Origin: Winogradskyella sediminis
Lineage (GTDB): Bacteria; Bacteroidota; Bacteroidia; Flavobacteriales; Flavobacteriaceae
Assembly: GCF_003387355.1 (NCBI RefSeq)
Contig: NZ_QUNH01000001.1
Span: forward strand, 1,622,023 to 1,686,022
Length of the DNA: 64,000 nucleotides
Direction: 5' to 3'
A program made the translations under genes and the position numbers. The notes beneath the pieces were generated by a model. The model worked only from the letters and a program-made list of their open reading frames with translations. It ran no database searches and had not been told where the DNA came from. Below, one piece after another: positions 16,895 through 26,296 of this stretch (positions are counted from its first letter, which is position 1; every line of letters begins with the position of its first letter).

Positions 16895-17554
16895 TTACAA
16901 CGTACCTTCACTTAGGTATTTGTAATCCTCAAGCTCTGAGAGCTGATTAATCTTTTTTGTGGTGCCATTATTTAATAAATAAATACAATCCGAGGCATCA
17001 ATGATGTGTTGGTACATATGATCTGAAATTATAATCACTTTCTCTTTTTTCTCTGTTTTAATAAGTTGTTTTACCGTGTCAATGTGTAAAGGAGATAAAT
17101 GAGAAAAAGGTTCGTCTAAAAATACGATTTCACTTTTAGTTTTTAGAATAATATAGGTTTCAACAATCCGTCTTTCTCCACCTGATAATACTTTAAAATT
17201 AGACTTTTTATATTTAGCAAAAGCTTTAAAACTTTCAATAAATACAACCCAATCAACTACGTATAATTTAAACACAAACGCCAAAGTAACATCACTTGGG
17301 ATAAAATGGTACTGTGGTAAATATACTGCGCGTTTTGTGGTGTATAAAGGTTTCAATAGTGGTTTGTTGTCTATTCTAACTAACATGTATTTGGGTTTTA
17401 AGTTTCCAAACGCAATGTTGAGTAAAGAACTTTTACCACAGCCATTTCTGCCTAATACAGCAGTAACGTATCCTGTTTCTGCTTTAAGGTAAATACCTTG
17501 TAAAATCCGCTTATTTTTAAAGTAAAGTTCAACATTGTCTAATTCAAATTTCAT
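16895..17554 (-). CDS. ABC transporter ATP-binding protein
   Basis: A single ABC ATPase domain of 219 residues. Walker A is GRNGCGKSS (35-43), the Q-loop is in YLPQYHFIP, the signature is LSGGERR, Walker B is IVFLDEPFS and the H-loop is IIISDHMYQH. The Q-loop to signature region is short and contains an unusual hydrophobic stretch (LAFVFKLYVVDWVVF). It lies 7 bp downstream of a gene for a 95-residue membrane protein, its probable partner. Together they could be a very small ABC system; the substrate is not predictable. Confidence 0.85.
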   Translation of the reverse strand: MKFELDNVELYFKNKRILQGIYLKAETGYVTAVLGRNGCGKSSLLNIAFGNLKPKYMLVRIDNKPLLKPLYTTKRAVYLPQYHFIPSDVTLAFVFKLYVVDWVVFIESFKAFAKYKKSNFKVLSGGERRIVETYIILKTKSEIVFLDEPFSHLSPLHIDTVKQLIKTEKKEKVIIISDHMYQHIIDASDCIYLLNNGTTKKINQLSELEDYKYLSEGTL

Positions 17555-17561
17555 ATTATAA

Positions 17562-17849
17562 TTAGGTGAATTCCTTAAATATGGTAAGGAAAATAACGGT
17601 TAAGATACTATCTAAAATAAAAAGCACGAAAAAAAGTTTTAAGCTCGAAATACCTAAATTCTTATAAAAAGTTAATTTTCTTTTATTACGAGTTTCACTC
17701 ACGTAGTACCATGCAAAAACCGTAAGAAATAGTTTTGTCACTAATGCAGGTACTATAACCGGATTAAAAAATCCAATTATAGCATTCACAATAAACGACC
17801 AAACCACAAACGGTCTATAAAATGTAAGTATAGCTAGGAATCGATACAT
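17562..17849 (-). CDS. Small membrane protein (95 aa), putative partner of ABC ATPase
   Basis: Three or more hydrophobic segments are visible (about residues 15-30, 33-50, 68-92) in a 95-residue protein beginning MYRFLAILTFYRPF. A basic loop, ETRNKRKLTF, sits between segments two and three. It is translated just before the ABC ATPase gene with a 7-bp gap, so the two are almost certainly one operon. It is too short to be a normal ABC permease (usually 200 residues or more). I do not recognise the family. Confidence 0.7.
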   Translation of the reverse strand: MYRFLAILTFYRPFVVWSFIVNAIIGFFNPVIVPALVTKLFLTVFAWYYVSETRNKRKLTFYKNLGISSLKLFFVLFILDSILTVIFLTIFKEFT

Positions 17850-18042
17850 ACTATATAGCTAACGCTAATTTTATGCGTTTTATTTTTAAAATATATTTTA
17901 GTGTCTAATTATTCTAAATTTATTGTAGTCATGTTGAAGGATTTCTGACACTTTGTAAATGCTTGTAATTTAGTTGTTTAAAACTAATGGGGCTTTGTTG
18001 TTTATTCTAAAAGTGAAGCGGCCTTATATCTTAAAAAAATTG

Positions 18043-18050
18043 TATTTTTG
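18043..18050 (+). promoter_or_regulatory. -7 element of prfA
   Basis: TATTTTTG matches TAnnTTTG, 21 bp upstream of the prfA ATG. Confidence 0.55.
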
Positions 18051-18071
18051 AAATCCAATTTTTGAAGAGAG

Positions 18072-19148
18072 ATGTTAGAGAAATTACAGATAATAAAACA
18101 ACGCTTCGATGAGGTAAATGACCTTATCATTCAACCCGATATTATATCAGATCAGCAACGCTACACCAAGCTGATGAAGGAATACAAAGACCTTAAATTA
18201 ATTGTAGACAAAGGAGAAATATATAAAGAAGCCTTAGATAATGTTTCGGAAGCTGAAGAAATTATTGCCGATGGCTCTGATGCCGAAATGGTTGAGATGG
18301 CTAAGATGCAGCTCGAAGAAGCTAAAGAAACCATCACTAAGCTAGAGGAAGAGATTCGATTTATGTTAATTCCTAAAGATCCAGACGATGCTAAAAATGT
18401 TGTAGTGGAAGTAAGAGCTGGTACTGGTGGTGACGAAGCTAGTATATTTGCAGGTGATTTATACCGAATGTATTCTAAATACTGTAGCGATAAAGGTTGG
18501 AGAGTTGATGTGGTGAGTCAAAGTGATGGTACTTCAGGTGGATTTAAAGAAATTATTTTTGAAGTTTCTGGTGAAGATGTTTACGGCACTTTAAAGTTTG
18601 AAGCTGGTGTACACCGTGTGCAGCGTGTACCACAAACCGAAACTCAAGGTCGTGTGCATACTAGTGCGGCAACGGTTATGGTATTGCCTGAAGCCGAAGA
18701 GTTTGATTATGAATTAGACATGACAGAAATTCGTATTGAACGCACCACATCTACAGGTCCTGGTGGTCAGTCGGTAAATACAACGTATTCGGCTATTAAG
18801 TTACATCACGAACCAACAGGAATGATTGTAAGTTGTCAAGATCAGAAATCATCTCATAAAAACTTAGAAAAAGCCTTAAAGGTATTACGTTCGCGTTTAT
18901 ACGATTTAGAATTAGCGAAGCAACAAGCCGCAGATTCTGAAAAGCGTAAAAGTATGGTGAGTTCTGGTGATAGGTCTGCTAAGATTAGAACCTACAATTA
19001 TCCTCAAGGACGAGTTACGGATCATAGAATTGGTTTAACGCTTTACGATTTATCAAATATCATTAACGGTGATATTCAAAAAATAATAGACGAATTAATG
19101 TTAGCTGAAAACACTGAGTTGTTAAAGGCTAATGATGATGAAATTTAA
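18072..19148 (+). CDS. prfA: Peptide chain release factor 1
   Basis: A 358-residue class I release factor that ends translation at UAA and UAG. The stop-codon-recognition tripeptide has the RF1 form P-x-T (PQT, residues 187-189, in [10 protein letters not shown]), which separates it from RF2. The catalytic GGQ is at 231-233 (GPGGQSVNT), where the Gln is the usual methylation target. The C-terminal [18 protein letters not shown] is also typical. It is followed by a terminator and pyrF. Confidence 0.97.
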   Translation: MLEKLQIIKQRFDEVNDLIIQPDIISDQQRYTKLMKEYKDLKLIVDKGEIYKEALDNVSEAEEIIADGSDAEMVEMAKMQLEEAKETITKLEEEIRFMLIPKDPDDAKNVVVEVRAGTGGDEASIFAGDLYRMYSKYCSDKGWRVDVVSQSDGTSGGFKEIIFEVSGEDVYGTLKFEAGVHRVQRVPQTETQGRVHTSAATVMVLPEAEEFDYELDMTEIRIERTTSTGPGGQSVNTTYSAIKLHHEPTGMIVSCQDQKSSHKNLEKALKVLRSRLYDLELAKQQAADSEKRKSMVSSGDRSAKIRTYNYPQGRVTDHRIGLTLYDLSNIINGDIQKIIDELMLAENTELLKANDDEI

Positions 19149-19151
19149 ATT

Positions 19152-19179
19152 GAAGCCTCTTTTTTGAGGCTTTTTTTAT
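19152..19179 (+). terminator. Terminator between prfA and pyrF
   Basis: AAGCCTC and GAGGCTT pair around a T-rich 6-nt loop, followed by a T-run. It ends 4 bp before the pyrF start, so pyrF must rely on read-through or an internal promoter. Confidence 0.8.
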
Positions 19180-19182
19180 ACT

Positions 19183-19992
19183 ATGACCACACAAAAGCTT
19201 ATAGACCAAATCCAAAAAAAGAAATCCTTTCTTTGCATAGGATTAGATGTCGATTTAAATAAAATTCCAAAGCATTTACTAAAAGGCGACGATCCCATCT
19301 TCGCTTTTAATAAGGCTATTATTGATGCGACACATCACCTTTGTGTGGCGTACAAACCTAATACAGCATTTTACGAAGCTTACGGTATAAAAGGTTGGCA
19401 AGCTTTAGAGAAAACAATCAACTATCTCAACGATAATCATCCTGAAATTTATACCATTGCTGACGCCAAACGAGGTGATATTGGGAATACAAGCACCATG
19501 TATGCTAAGGCGTTTTTCGAAGATTTAGGTTTCGATAGTGTAACGGTTGCACCATATATGGGAAAAGATTCCGTAGAACCTTTTTTAGCATTTAAAGATA
19601 AACATACGATTCTTTTAGCTTTAACTTCTAACCAAGGAGCTTTTGATTTTCAAACAAAAACAGTTGATGGAGTAGAGTTATATAAACAGGTTTTAGAAAC
19701 GTCTAAATCTTGGGCCAATTCTGAAAACTTAATGTATGTCGTTGGCGCCACTAAAGCTGAATTTCTTGGAGATATTAGAAAAATTATTCCAGATAGCTTT
19801 TTGTTAGTACCTGGTGTTGGCGCCCAAGGTGGAAACCTTCAAGAGGTTTGCAAATATGGCATGAATGATTCGGTAGGTCTGTTAATAAATTCGTCTCGAG
19901 GCATTATTTACGCTTCACAAGATGAAAATTTTGCAGAAGCTGCTGCTCAGAAAGCTGAGGAATTACAGTTGCAGATGGCTGCTGAATTGTAA
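19183..19992 (+). CDS. pyrF: Orotidine 5'-phosphate decarboxylase
   Basis: A 269-residue enzyme of the longer (type 2) OMP decarboxylase subfamily, converting OMP to UMP in the last step of pyrimidine synthesis. Catalytic residues are visible in [11 protein letters not shown] (D94, K96, D99), and the N-terminal GLDVDL (20-25) supplies the substrate Asp. The phosphate-binding end is [11 protein letters not shown] and [10 protein letters not shown]. It starts directly after the prfA terminator and is followed 19 bp later by a substrate-binding-protein gene. Confidence 0.95.
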   Translation: MTTQKLIDQIQKKKSFLCIGLDVDLNKIPKHLLKGDDPIFAFNKAIIDATHHLCVAYKPNTAFYEAYGIKGWQALEKTINYLNDNHPEIYTIADAKRGDIGNTSTMYAKAFFEDLGFDSVTVAPYMGKDSVEPFLAFKDKHTILLALTSNQGAFDFQTKTVDGVELYKQVLETSKSWANSENLMYVVGATKAEFLGDIRKIIPDSFLLVPGVGAQGGNLQEVCKYGMNDSVGLLINSSRGIIYASQDENFAEAAAQKAEELQLQMAAEL

Positions 19993-20011
19993 ACTGTCAT
20001 TTCAAGGAAGT

Positions 20012-20800
20012 ATGACGTACATAGACCAACTCAAAAGAGAGAGCCAACTCAAAAAAACACCCAAACGAATTATCTCGTTAGTGCCATCACAAACCGAGTT
20101 GTTAGTCGATTTAGGTTTGGAGTCCGCCATTGTTGGTGTAACGAAGTTTTGTGTGCATCCAAAGCATCTTAGAATGTCTAAGGCAGTTGTTGGCGGTACA
20201 AAACAAATTAATATTGATAAAATAATAGCACTTCAGCCAGATATTATTCTTTGTAATAAGGAGGAAAACACAAAAGAGATTATTGATAGTTTAAAAGAAA
20301 TTGCTCCTATTCATATTAGTGATATTTATAACCTTGAAGATTGTTATGAGTTGATTCATATGTATGGAAAAATGTTTAATATTGAAAGAACGACTTCAAC
20401 TTTAATAAAAAATCTGCAATTAGAACGCGAAGCCTTTAAACAGAAATTTCAAAATACAGAAAAATTAAAAGTGGCTTATTTTATTTGGAAACAGCCTTGG
20501 ATGGTTGCAGCATCAAATAACTTTATAGATGTTATGATTAACGAAGCTGGTTTTGAAAATGGATTTAAAGCACAAAAGCGTTATCCTGAAATTGATATAG
20601 AGAGTTCGGAGTTAAATGAGATAGACGCCATCTTTTTATCTAGTGAACCTTTTCCCTTTAAAGCAGAACATGTATTAGAATTTCAGAAGAAATTTCCAGA
20701 AAAGACCGTGAAAATTGTAGATGGTGAGCTGTTTTCGTGGTATGGCAGTCGGCTATTAAAATCGTATCAGTATTTTAAAACACTTCACCCTAGCACATAA
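20012..20800 (+). CDS. BtuF-like helical-backbone metal/corrinoid-binding protein without signal peptide
   Basis: Read from ATG at 20012 (MTYIDQLKRESQLKKTP), the protein has 262 residues and the class III solute-binding fold. SLVPSQTELLVDLGL, GVTKFCVHP, QPDIILCNKEEN and VAYFIWKQPWM match the BtuF/FepB-type family. An in-frame TTG-type start further upstream would overlap pyrF and is not needed. There is no signal peptide, which is odd for an ABC binding protein; it may be cytoplasmic. A link to corrinoid supply for the B12-dependent mutase in this window is possible but speculative. Confidence 0.75.
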   Translation: MTYIDQLKRESQLKKTPKRIISLVPSQTELLVDLGLESAIVGVTKFCVHPKHLRMSKAVVGGTKQINIDKIIALQPDIILCNKEENTKEIIDSLKEIAPIHISDIYNLEDCYELIHMYGKMFNIERTTSTLIKNLQLEREAFKQKFQNTEKLKVAYFIWKQPWMVAASNNFIDVMINEAGFENGFKAQKRYPEIDIESSELNEIDAIFLSSEPFPFKAEHVLEFQKKFPEKTVKIVDGELFSWYGSRLLKSYQYFKTLHPST

Positions 20801-20834
20801 AAAAAAGTCGATACCTAACAACAATACCGACTTT
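20801..20834 (-). terminator. Terminator of the 65-residue protein gene (minus strand)
   Basis: AAAGTCG (20804-20810) pairs with CGACTTT (20828-20834). On the minus strand the stem is followed by a T-run, so it serves the 20957-21154 gene. It starts right after the stop of the plus-strand gene. Confidence 0.65.
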
Positions 20835-20956
20835 ATAACTAACTATCCTAATCTAAGATCTAACTAACTCAATCTTTTGCACTGCAAAGATGGCAAGTTA
20901 ACTTGATCTGTAAGTTATGTTAGTGTTAGGATATAATTAAATGTGGCTTAATCAAG

Positions 20957-21154
20957 TTACTGTAATTCAATATCTGGCTTATTGACAACAAATTCTAACT
21001 TTTTAAGTTTGTAAAGAATTTTATTGGCTTTGTATTCAGAAAAATCACTTAAGGCGTGATCGGTTTGTCTTAAATTATAAGCATCTTCAATAAGTTGAAT
21101 ATACTTTTTTTTAAGTTTTTTTCTCCTTTTTAATATGTAATCTGAATTATACAA
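20957..21154 (-). CDS. Small basic helical protein (65 aa), Lacal_2735-like
   Basis: A 65-residue, Lys-rich, helical protein (LKRRKKLKKKYIQLIEDAYN … SDFSEYKANKILYKLKKLE). The spacing of LKKKY..L.EDAY.L followed by S.....A..I...L resembles the Lacal_2735 family of small flavobacterial proteins as I remember them; not verified. It likely forms a two-helix hairpin. No signal peptide or membrane segment is present. It has its own terminator. Confidence 0.6.
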   Translation of the reverse strand: MYNSDYILKRRKKLKKKYIQLIEDAYNLRQTDHALSDFSEYKANKILYKLKKLEFVVNKPDIELQ

Positions 21155-21265
21155 AGCTAAATTTTAATACCTACGTTAGTAAGATACTAAAATTTAGCTA
21201 GAATAATTGGTTGTTATTCAGAAAAATAACGATAACAATGTATAAGTAGTTTTAATTTAAGTAGA

Positions 21266-21976
21266 TTAATCTTGGAGGGCAAATACTTTTTTCAATAAAT
21301 CGGTACTTCTCGAAGAGACTTTAGTTCTAATTTCTTTTTCTTCCACCGCAATCATGGTATACACTCCTTTTAAAGCTTCTTGTGTTACGTAATCCGTTAA
21401 ATCTGGGTTAACGTTGTTTGTAAGAGGAATGTTATTGTACTTGGTAATTAAATTAGACCATATTTGATCTGCTCCAACTTTGCTAAAAGAATTATTAATA
21501 ACAGGCTTAAACTTATTGTAAAGCTCAGTTTGCGTTTTTGACGTTAAATAGGATGTGGCAGCATCATCTTCTCCTAAAAGTATATTCTTAGCATCATCAA
21601 AAGTAATGTCTTTAACAGCGTTTACAAAAATTGGTGTTGCTTCAGAAACCGCATCTTCTGCAGCTCTGTTAAGTACTTTTAAACCTTCGTCAGCTAAACT
21701 GCTTAATCCTATTTTACGAAGTGCAGTATCAACTTTTTGTAGTTCTTCTGGTAAAACGATTTTTACCAATTCATTTTTAAAAAAGCCGTCTTCAGCTGTT
21801 AATTTTGTTACTTGTTTATCAATACCTTTATCTAAAGCTTCTCTTAGTCCTGCTGCAATGTCAGCATTCCCTAGAACATCACTGGTACCTTGTGGTAACG
21901 AATCTACAACTTGCTGCAGTTCGGCACAAGCCATGATATTGAAAACTACTAATAGGGCAAAAATTCTTTTAATCAT
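21266..21976 (-). CDS. DUF4197 domain-containing lipoprotein
   Basis: A 236-residue protein. The signal peptide ends in a lipobox (VFNIMAC, Cys at 17), so it should be lipid-anchored in the envelope. The body is helical and matches DUF4197: AAGLREALDKGIDKQV, FFKNELVKIVLPEEL, DEGLKVLNRAAEDAV and a C-terminal ALKGVYTMIAVEEKEIR are typical. The role of this family is not known. It stands alone on the minus strand between the small basic protein and the large T9SS protein. Confidence 0.88.
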   Translation of the reverse strand: MIKRIFALLVVFNIMACAELQQVVDSLPQGTSDVLGNADIAAGLREALDKGIDKQVTKLTAEDGFFKNELVKIVLPEELQKVDTALRKIGLSSLADEGLKVLNRAAEDAVSEATPIFVNAVKDITFDDAKNILLGEDDAATSYLTSKTQTELYNKFKPVINNSFSKVGADQIWSNLITKYNNIPLTNNVNPDLTDYVTQEALKGVYTMIAVEEKEIRTKVSSRSTDLLKKVFALQD

Positions 21977-22142
21977 AATTTTGGTTTTACAATTTTTAGC
22001 AAAGGTAATTTATAAAATATATAATAGTTTCATTTTTATGCAGTTTCTAAATTTAAAATTTATCACTCTTCTATTCCCATAAAGATTGATAGCATTAGGA
22101 AATAATTTTTTTAAAATTAATTATTGTTAACTTATATATGAG

Positions 22143-24956
22143 CTACCGTTTAAGAGTAAAATGTCCTGTTTGCTTTTCGCCTGAAATAAAGGTTACTTCA
22201 AACCAATAATCGTTTGTTGGTTGCAGTTGATTCCCATATTTACCATCCCATATATAATTAGTTGACTTTAGTAGGTGAGACATAACTTTTCCATATCTAT
22301 TGAAAATCTTTATAGACTTTATGTCATTGCTGTTTATACCTTTAATTCTCCAGTAATCATTTATTCCATCATTATTTGGTGTGAAAAAGTTAGGGTAGCT
22401 AATAATGTAGATTTCCTTTTGTATTGTAGGTTGACATTGATTAAGGTCTCTGACAAAAATTGTGTATTTTCCAGCAGGTATATTGTTAAATGTATAGCCG
22501 TTAGAATTGCCATAATAGGTTATGTCATCTAATGAAAACTCATAATCATTGCTGCCGTCTACCAGTATAGTAACATTGCTAGTACGACCTAAAGAAGGTG
22601 ATATTTCTACGGTGTTAAAAGTGGGTGATTCGATGTTTTCTATAATAAACGTTTTAGAATTTGAACACTCTATTCCATTTTCTGTTTTGTAAGCAATATG
22701 TGTATAAGTCCCTGTGTTGTTAAATATAAATTGTCTCAGATTTGAAATAATTTGATTATTACTATTTAGCCATTCATACCTATGATTAGATGCATTTCCC
22801 GTTAATATTATTGGATTACTTCCGCATAAAACATAATTGTCTTCAAGAGCAATTATAGGTGTCGAATTAACAATTAAAGATATGGGCGCAATACCACCAC
22901 ATGAGATATCTGTATTGTCTAAACGAACCCATAATGTAGTTGAACCAGATATAAATTGATCACGAGAAATTTCGTTTTGTGTGGTTTGTGCTTCTAAAAA
23001 TGAAGGGAATAAAGTAATGGTATTTGGGTCTAATATATCAAGCTGATTTTGAATATTAGCTTTAACTAAGTTTATAGAAAATCTTCCTTCTGAGTTACCG
23101 TCAATAAAATCAGAGTTTTCACAGGTATAGATGTTTTCTAGACCTTCAATTTCAATTAGAATTGCACTCAGCGAAAATGAAGTAATTGAAAAACATTCAT
23201 TTTTATTAACAACTCTCACAAAAATTTCTTCATTAACAACCATATTCGTATAATTTTCAGGATTGGAAATACGGTTACTATCTTGCTCTGCATCAGCAAG
23301 GTTATTATAAAAAAATAATTCTTCCTCTGATACTGAGGTAGAAATTTTCTCACGAATGTTATATAGATTAAAAGTTGCTATACCGTCGGTATCGTTATCG
23401 CATTGAATTAATTGCTGATTAGGAATTAAATCAGGAAGTGGGTTAATTATAATATTTTTATAAACTGTAATTTGACGATCGTTAATCGTTATTGTAACTG
23501 AAGTAGCAAAATTCCCAATTGAGTTGTATGTATGAGTAGGAGAAATTACATTGGATGTATTTCCATCTCCAAAATCCCATTCTATTGCTGTAATTTCAGC
23601 ATAAGTATCCACTTCAAAAAAAACAGGGTTGTTTATGCAGCCTTTCTTAGTTAAAATTCTAGTTCTAAAATACGATTGAATAAAGTTTGGAAGCCCTAAT
23701 CTAGATTCGTTTGCACTTAGATTTATAGCATTATGAGCGTAAGTTGATTGAGTTTCTTCATTATCAATATTATATATAAAACCTACATAATCCGTTCCGA
23801 TGCTTGAACTTTGGCTTATAGCTCTGTAAATTTTACCATTATTTGCTAGTTGTAACGTTGCTATACCATTATCGGGTGCATCAGATTCTTCATATAGTAC
23901 TTCTAAATTACCGGCAGGATTAACTAAGCTTAAATCGTATTTGTATAACAAGTGTTTTCTGGTACTACTTGGTTCACCTTGCATTGGCTGTCTAAGTAAA
24001 TTGGCATATAGATATTTCGAATCTTGTGAAAATTCAACACTGTAAGCTGTTACAACTTCGAAAAAAACAAAAGAAGTTTGAAGATTGAATTTATTACTCA
24101 ATACGCCTGTTTCATTATTGAAATCAAAAGTTGTAAGATTGTTCTGTACGTTTTCTAATTGAAAATTGGCACAAGCTAATTTTTTTCCATCTGGAGAAAA
24201 TTTTATTGAACCTTCCATAGCACCCTTATAACCCATGTTATTGCTGATAACAGGATCATTAATAGTTCCATTTGTATTTATTTTATAAGCATAGAATGAC
24301 GTAAATTGATTATCATCATTTTTTTTGGTTGTCATTAACCATATTGATTTTCCATCTGCATGATGTACTGCAGAAATTTTAGCCACTCCATTTTCTGTGA
24401 ATAAAGGTATGTTTTTAATGGTTACTTCTCCTAGTCCGTTTTGAAGGTTTATATCAACAATGGAATAATATAAACCATTTGGTCCAAGTGTGAAAACATA
24501 ATAAATATTGCTATTAGCAATTGGAACTATAATAGAGTTTTGATCAAAATCCCTATTTGTGACTAGTGGAGGAGGTGCTCCTGGAACGTTATCGAGAGAA
24601 ACAAGAATTCCATTTGACATGATGTTATGGTTTTTATTAAATATCATATCTCCATTAGTGTAAATTAAAAGATTACCATTTCTGTCAGAGATAGATGAAC
24701 AACCTCTTGGGGCAACTAATTGACTATTGTATATGACTTGAGGGTCTTGTTGGGCAGTGAAGTTTAAGCCAGCGCGTTCTCCAAAAATCCAATTATTGGT
24801 TTCGTTTTGAGAATTTGAAATAAAACTCATTAAACACATAAAAATTATTATAAAACTATGAAAAATGAGAAAATAATTACGATATGTTTTTTTTGAGAAA
24901 AGAGAGTGATTGGTGTAATTAGAAATTCTAATTTTTAGTAAATTACTAAATTCCAT
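22143..24956 (-). CDS. Large PKD-domain protein with T9SS type B (gliding-associated) C-terminus
   Basis: A 937-residue exported protein. The hydrophobic export signal is at about residues 28-49 (FLIFHSFIIIFMCLMSFISN) after a long polar N-region, so translation may start at an internal Met. The first 400 residues have a WD40/beta-propeller-like series (SVEFSQDSKYLYANL, SIKFSPDGKKLAC). A PKD domain follows (EWDFGDGNTSNVISPTHTY). The C-terminal 90 residues are the type B sorting domain (FFTPNNDGINDYWRI … IFNRYGKVM … WDGKYGNQLQPTNDYWFEV). It should be secreted by T9SS and may take part in adhesion or gliding. Confidence 0.88.
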   Translation of the reverse strand: MEFSNLLKIRISNYTNHSLFSKKTYRNYFLIFHSFIIIFMCLMSFISNSQNETNNWIFGERAGLNFTAQQDPQVIYNSQLVAPRGCSSISDRNGNLLIYTNGDMIFNKNHNIMSNGILVSLDNVPGAPPPLVTNRDFDQNSIIVPIANSNIYYVFTLGPNGLYYSIVDINLQNGLGEVTIKNIPLFTENGVAKISAVHHADGKSIWLMTTKKNDDNQFTSFYAYKINTNGTINDPVISNNMGYKGAMEGSIKFSPDGKKLACANFQLENVQNNLTTFDFNNETGVLSNKFNLQTSFVFFEVVTAYSVEFSQDSKYLYANLLRQPMQGEPSSTRKHLLYKYDLSLVNPAGNLEVLYEESDAPDNGIATLQLANNGKIYRAISQSSSIGTDYVGFIYNIDNEETQSTYAHNAINLSANESRLGLPNFIQSYFRTRILTKKGCINNPVFFEVDTYAEITAIEWDFGDGNTSNVISPTHTYNSIGNFATSVTITINDRQITVYKNIIINPLPDLIPNQQLIQCDNDTDGIATFNLYNIREKISTSVSEEELFFYNNLADAEQDSNRISNPENYTNMVVNEEIFVRVVNKNECFSITSFSLSAILIEIEGLENIYTCENSDFIDGNSEGRFSINLVKANIQNQLDILDPNTITLFPSFLEAQTTQNEISRDQFISGSTTLWVRLDNTDISCGGIAPISLIVNSTPIIALEDNYVLCGSNPIILTGNASNHRYEWLNSNNQIISNLRQFIFNNTGTYTHIAYKTENGIECSNSKTFIIENIESPTFNTVEISPSLGRTSNVTILVDGSNDYEFSLDDITYYGNSNGYTFNNIPAGKYTIFVRDLNQCQPTIQKEIYIISYPNFFTPNNDGINDYWRIKGINSNDIKSIKIFNRYGKVMSHLLKSTNYIWDGKYGNQLQPTNDYWFEVTFISGEKQTGHFTLKR

Positions 24957-25296
24957 GAACTGACATTTTTATATTGTTATATGACTTTAAACTAGTTTAT
25001 TGGTTTGTTTTTAATAATGATGTAAAAATTATCAATAATTTTATTATTTATTCGTTTAATACTGGAGATATAGCAAGATAATACTTAGAATGGGAATTTT
25101 CTATAATAACCGTTTATATTACATTTTTTTTACGTTAAAATATATAATAGTATATTTAGGTAGGTAAGATTTTTAATCTGACTGTTAAAATGTCTTTTAT
25201 TTTAATTAACCTTTGCGAGACTTTATATAACCAAATGTTATAGTTAAACTTTCTAAGATATATAAAATAGAATATTATGTTTTATGATAATACGAA
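24957..25296. other. Very AT-rich intergenic region
   Basis: These 340 bp lie between the start of the T9SS type B gene and the end of purU. I see no ORF, hairpin terminator or clear TAnnTTTG element. Confidence 0.5.
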
Positions 25297-26151
25297 TCAA
25301 GAGAAAATAATAGTCTTATTATTATAAACCATCACTTTTCTATTAGCATGGAGTTTAATAGCATTAGATAATACAATTTTCTCCAAATCACGACCTTTTG
25401 CTATTAAGTCTTTAATTGAAAATGTATGTGTAACATGCGCTACATCTTGCGCAATAATTGGTCCTGCATCCAATTCTTCCGTAATATAATGACTTGTTGA
25501 ACCAATGATTTTTACACCGCGTTTATAAGCCGAATGATACGGTTTAGCACCAATAAAAGCAGGTAAAAAGGAATGGTGAATATTTATAATGCGGTTAGGA
25601 TATTTGTCAATTAAAGTTTCAGATACAATTTGCATGTAGCGTGCCAACACAATAAAATCAATTTGATGCGTTTCTAATAATTTTAATTGTTTTTGTTCGG
25701 CTTCATGTTTTGTTGCTTTAGTTACAGGAACATGATAAAAAGGAATATTGAAACTATTAGCAATAGGTTTTAAGTCGAGATGATTACTGAGAATAAAAGG
25801 AATTTCTAAACATAATTCTCCAGAATTATAACGTCCTAAAATATCATATAGACAATGGTCGTACTTTGAAACGAATAAAGCCATTTTTGGTTTTCTTTCT
25901 GCTGAATACATTTTCCAATGCAGTTGAAATTGTTCAGCTAATACAGATTGAAATGATTGCTTAAATTCTTCAAGTGAAAATGTGTTTAAAGAAAACTCAC
26001 ATTCCAAACGCATAAAAAAAATGTTTTGTTCTCTATCAACATGCTGATCGATATAAACAATATTTCCATCATTAGAGGCCATAAAGTTAGTCACCGAAGC
26101 AATAATATTGGGTTGATCTGCGCAATGAATAAGTAAGGTGATTTTATGCAT
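25297..26151 (-). CDS. purU: Formyltetrahydrofolate deformylase
   Basis: A 284-residue enzyme that hydrolyses 10-formyl-THF to THF and formate, balancing one-carbon pools. It has an N-terminal ACT domain (residues 1-85, ITLLIHCADQPNIIASVTNF) and a C-terminal formyltransferase domain (VSKYDHCLYDILGR … VLARYMQIVS … NIHHSFLPAFIGAKPYHSA … ELDAGPIIAQDV). The catalytic His and Asp of this fold are seen in HHSFLPAF and ELDAGP. It is divergent from icmF. Confidence 0.93.
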   Translation of the reverse strand: MHKITLLIHCADQPNIIASVTNFMASNDGNIVYIDQHVDREQNIFFMRLECEFSLNTFSLEEFKQSFQSVLAEQFQLHWKMYSAERKPKMALFVSKYDHCLYDILGRYNSGELCLEIPFILSNHLDLKPIANSFNIPFYHVPVTKATKHEAEQKQLKLLETHQIDFIVLARYMQIVSETLIDKYPNRIINIHHSFLPAFIGAKPYHSAYKRGVKIIGSTSHYITEELDAGPIIAQDVAHVTHTFSIKDLIAKGRDLEKIVLSNAIKLHANRKVMVYNNKTIIFS

Positions 26152-26261
26152 AAAACTAATCTTGAATGAATTGATAAAATTAATTAAAATTGAAAGCTTT
26201 AAGGAGTTTCTTTAAGTTTTAGATATTTATAGATTGATGCCTTAAATTTTTGAATATTCCT

Positions 26262-26269
26262 TAAATTTG
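26262..26269 (+). promoter_or_regulatory. -7 element of icmF
   Basis: TAAATTTG matches TAnnTTTG, 27 bp upstream of the icmF start. No well-spaced -33 TTG is seen. Confidence 0.5.
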
Positions 26270-26296
26270 CCACCTAAATAAGCTAGATTTTTACGA

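Noticed and set aside
20835..20956. Imperfect inverted repeats (TATCCTAA/TTAGGATA and nearby palindromes) that could be a structured RNA.
   Set aside because: Only short matches, no promoter and a nearby terminator that explains part of the structure.
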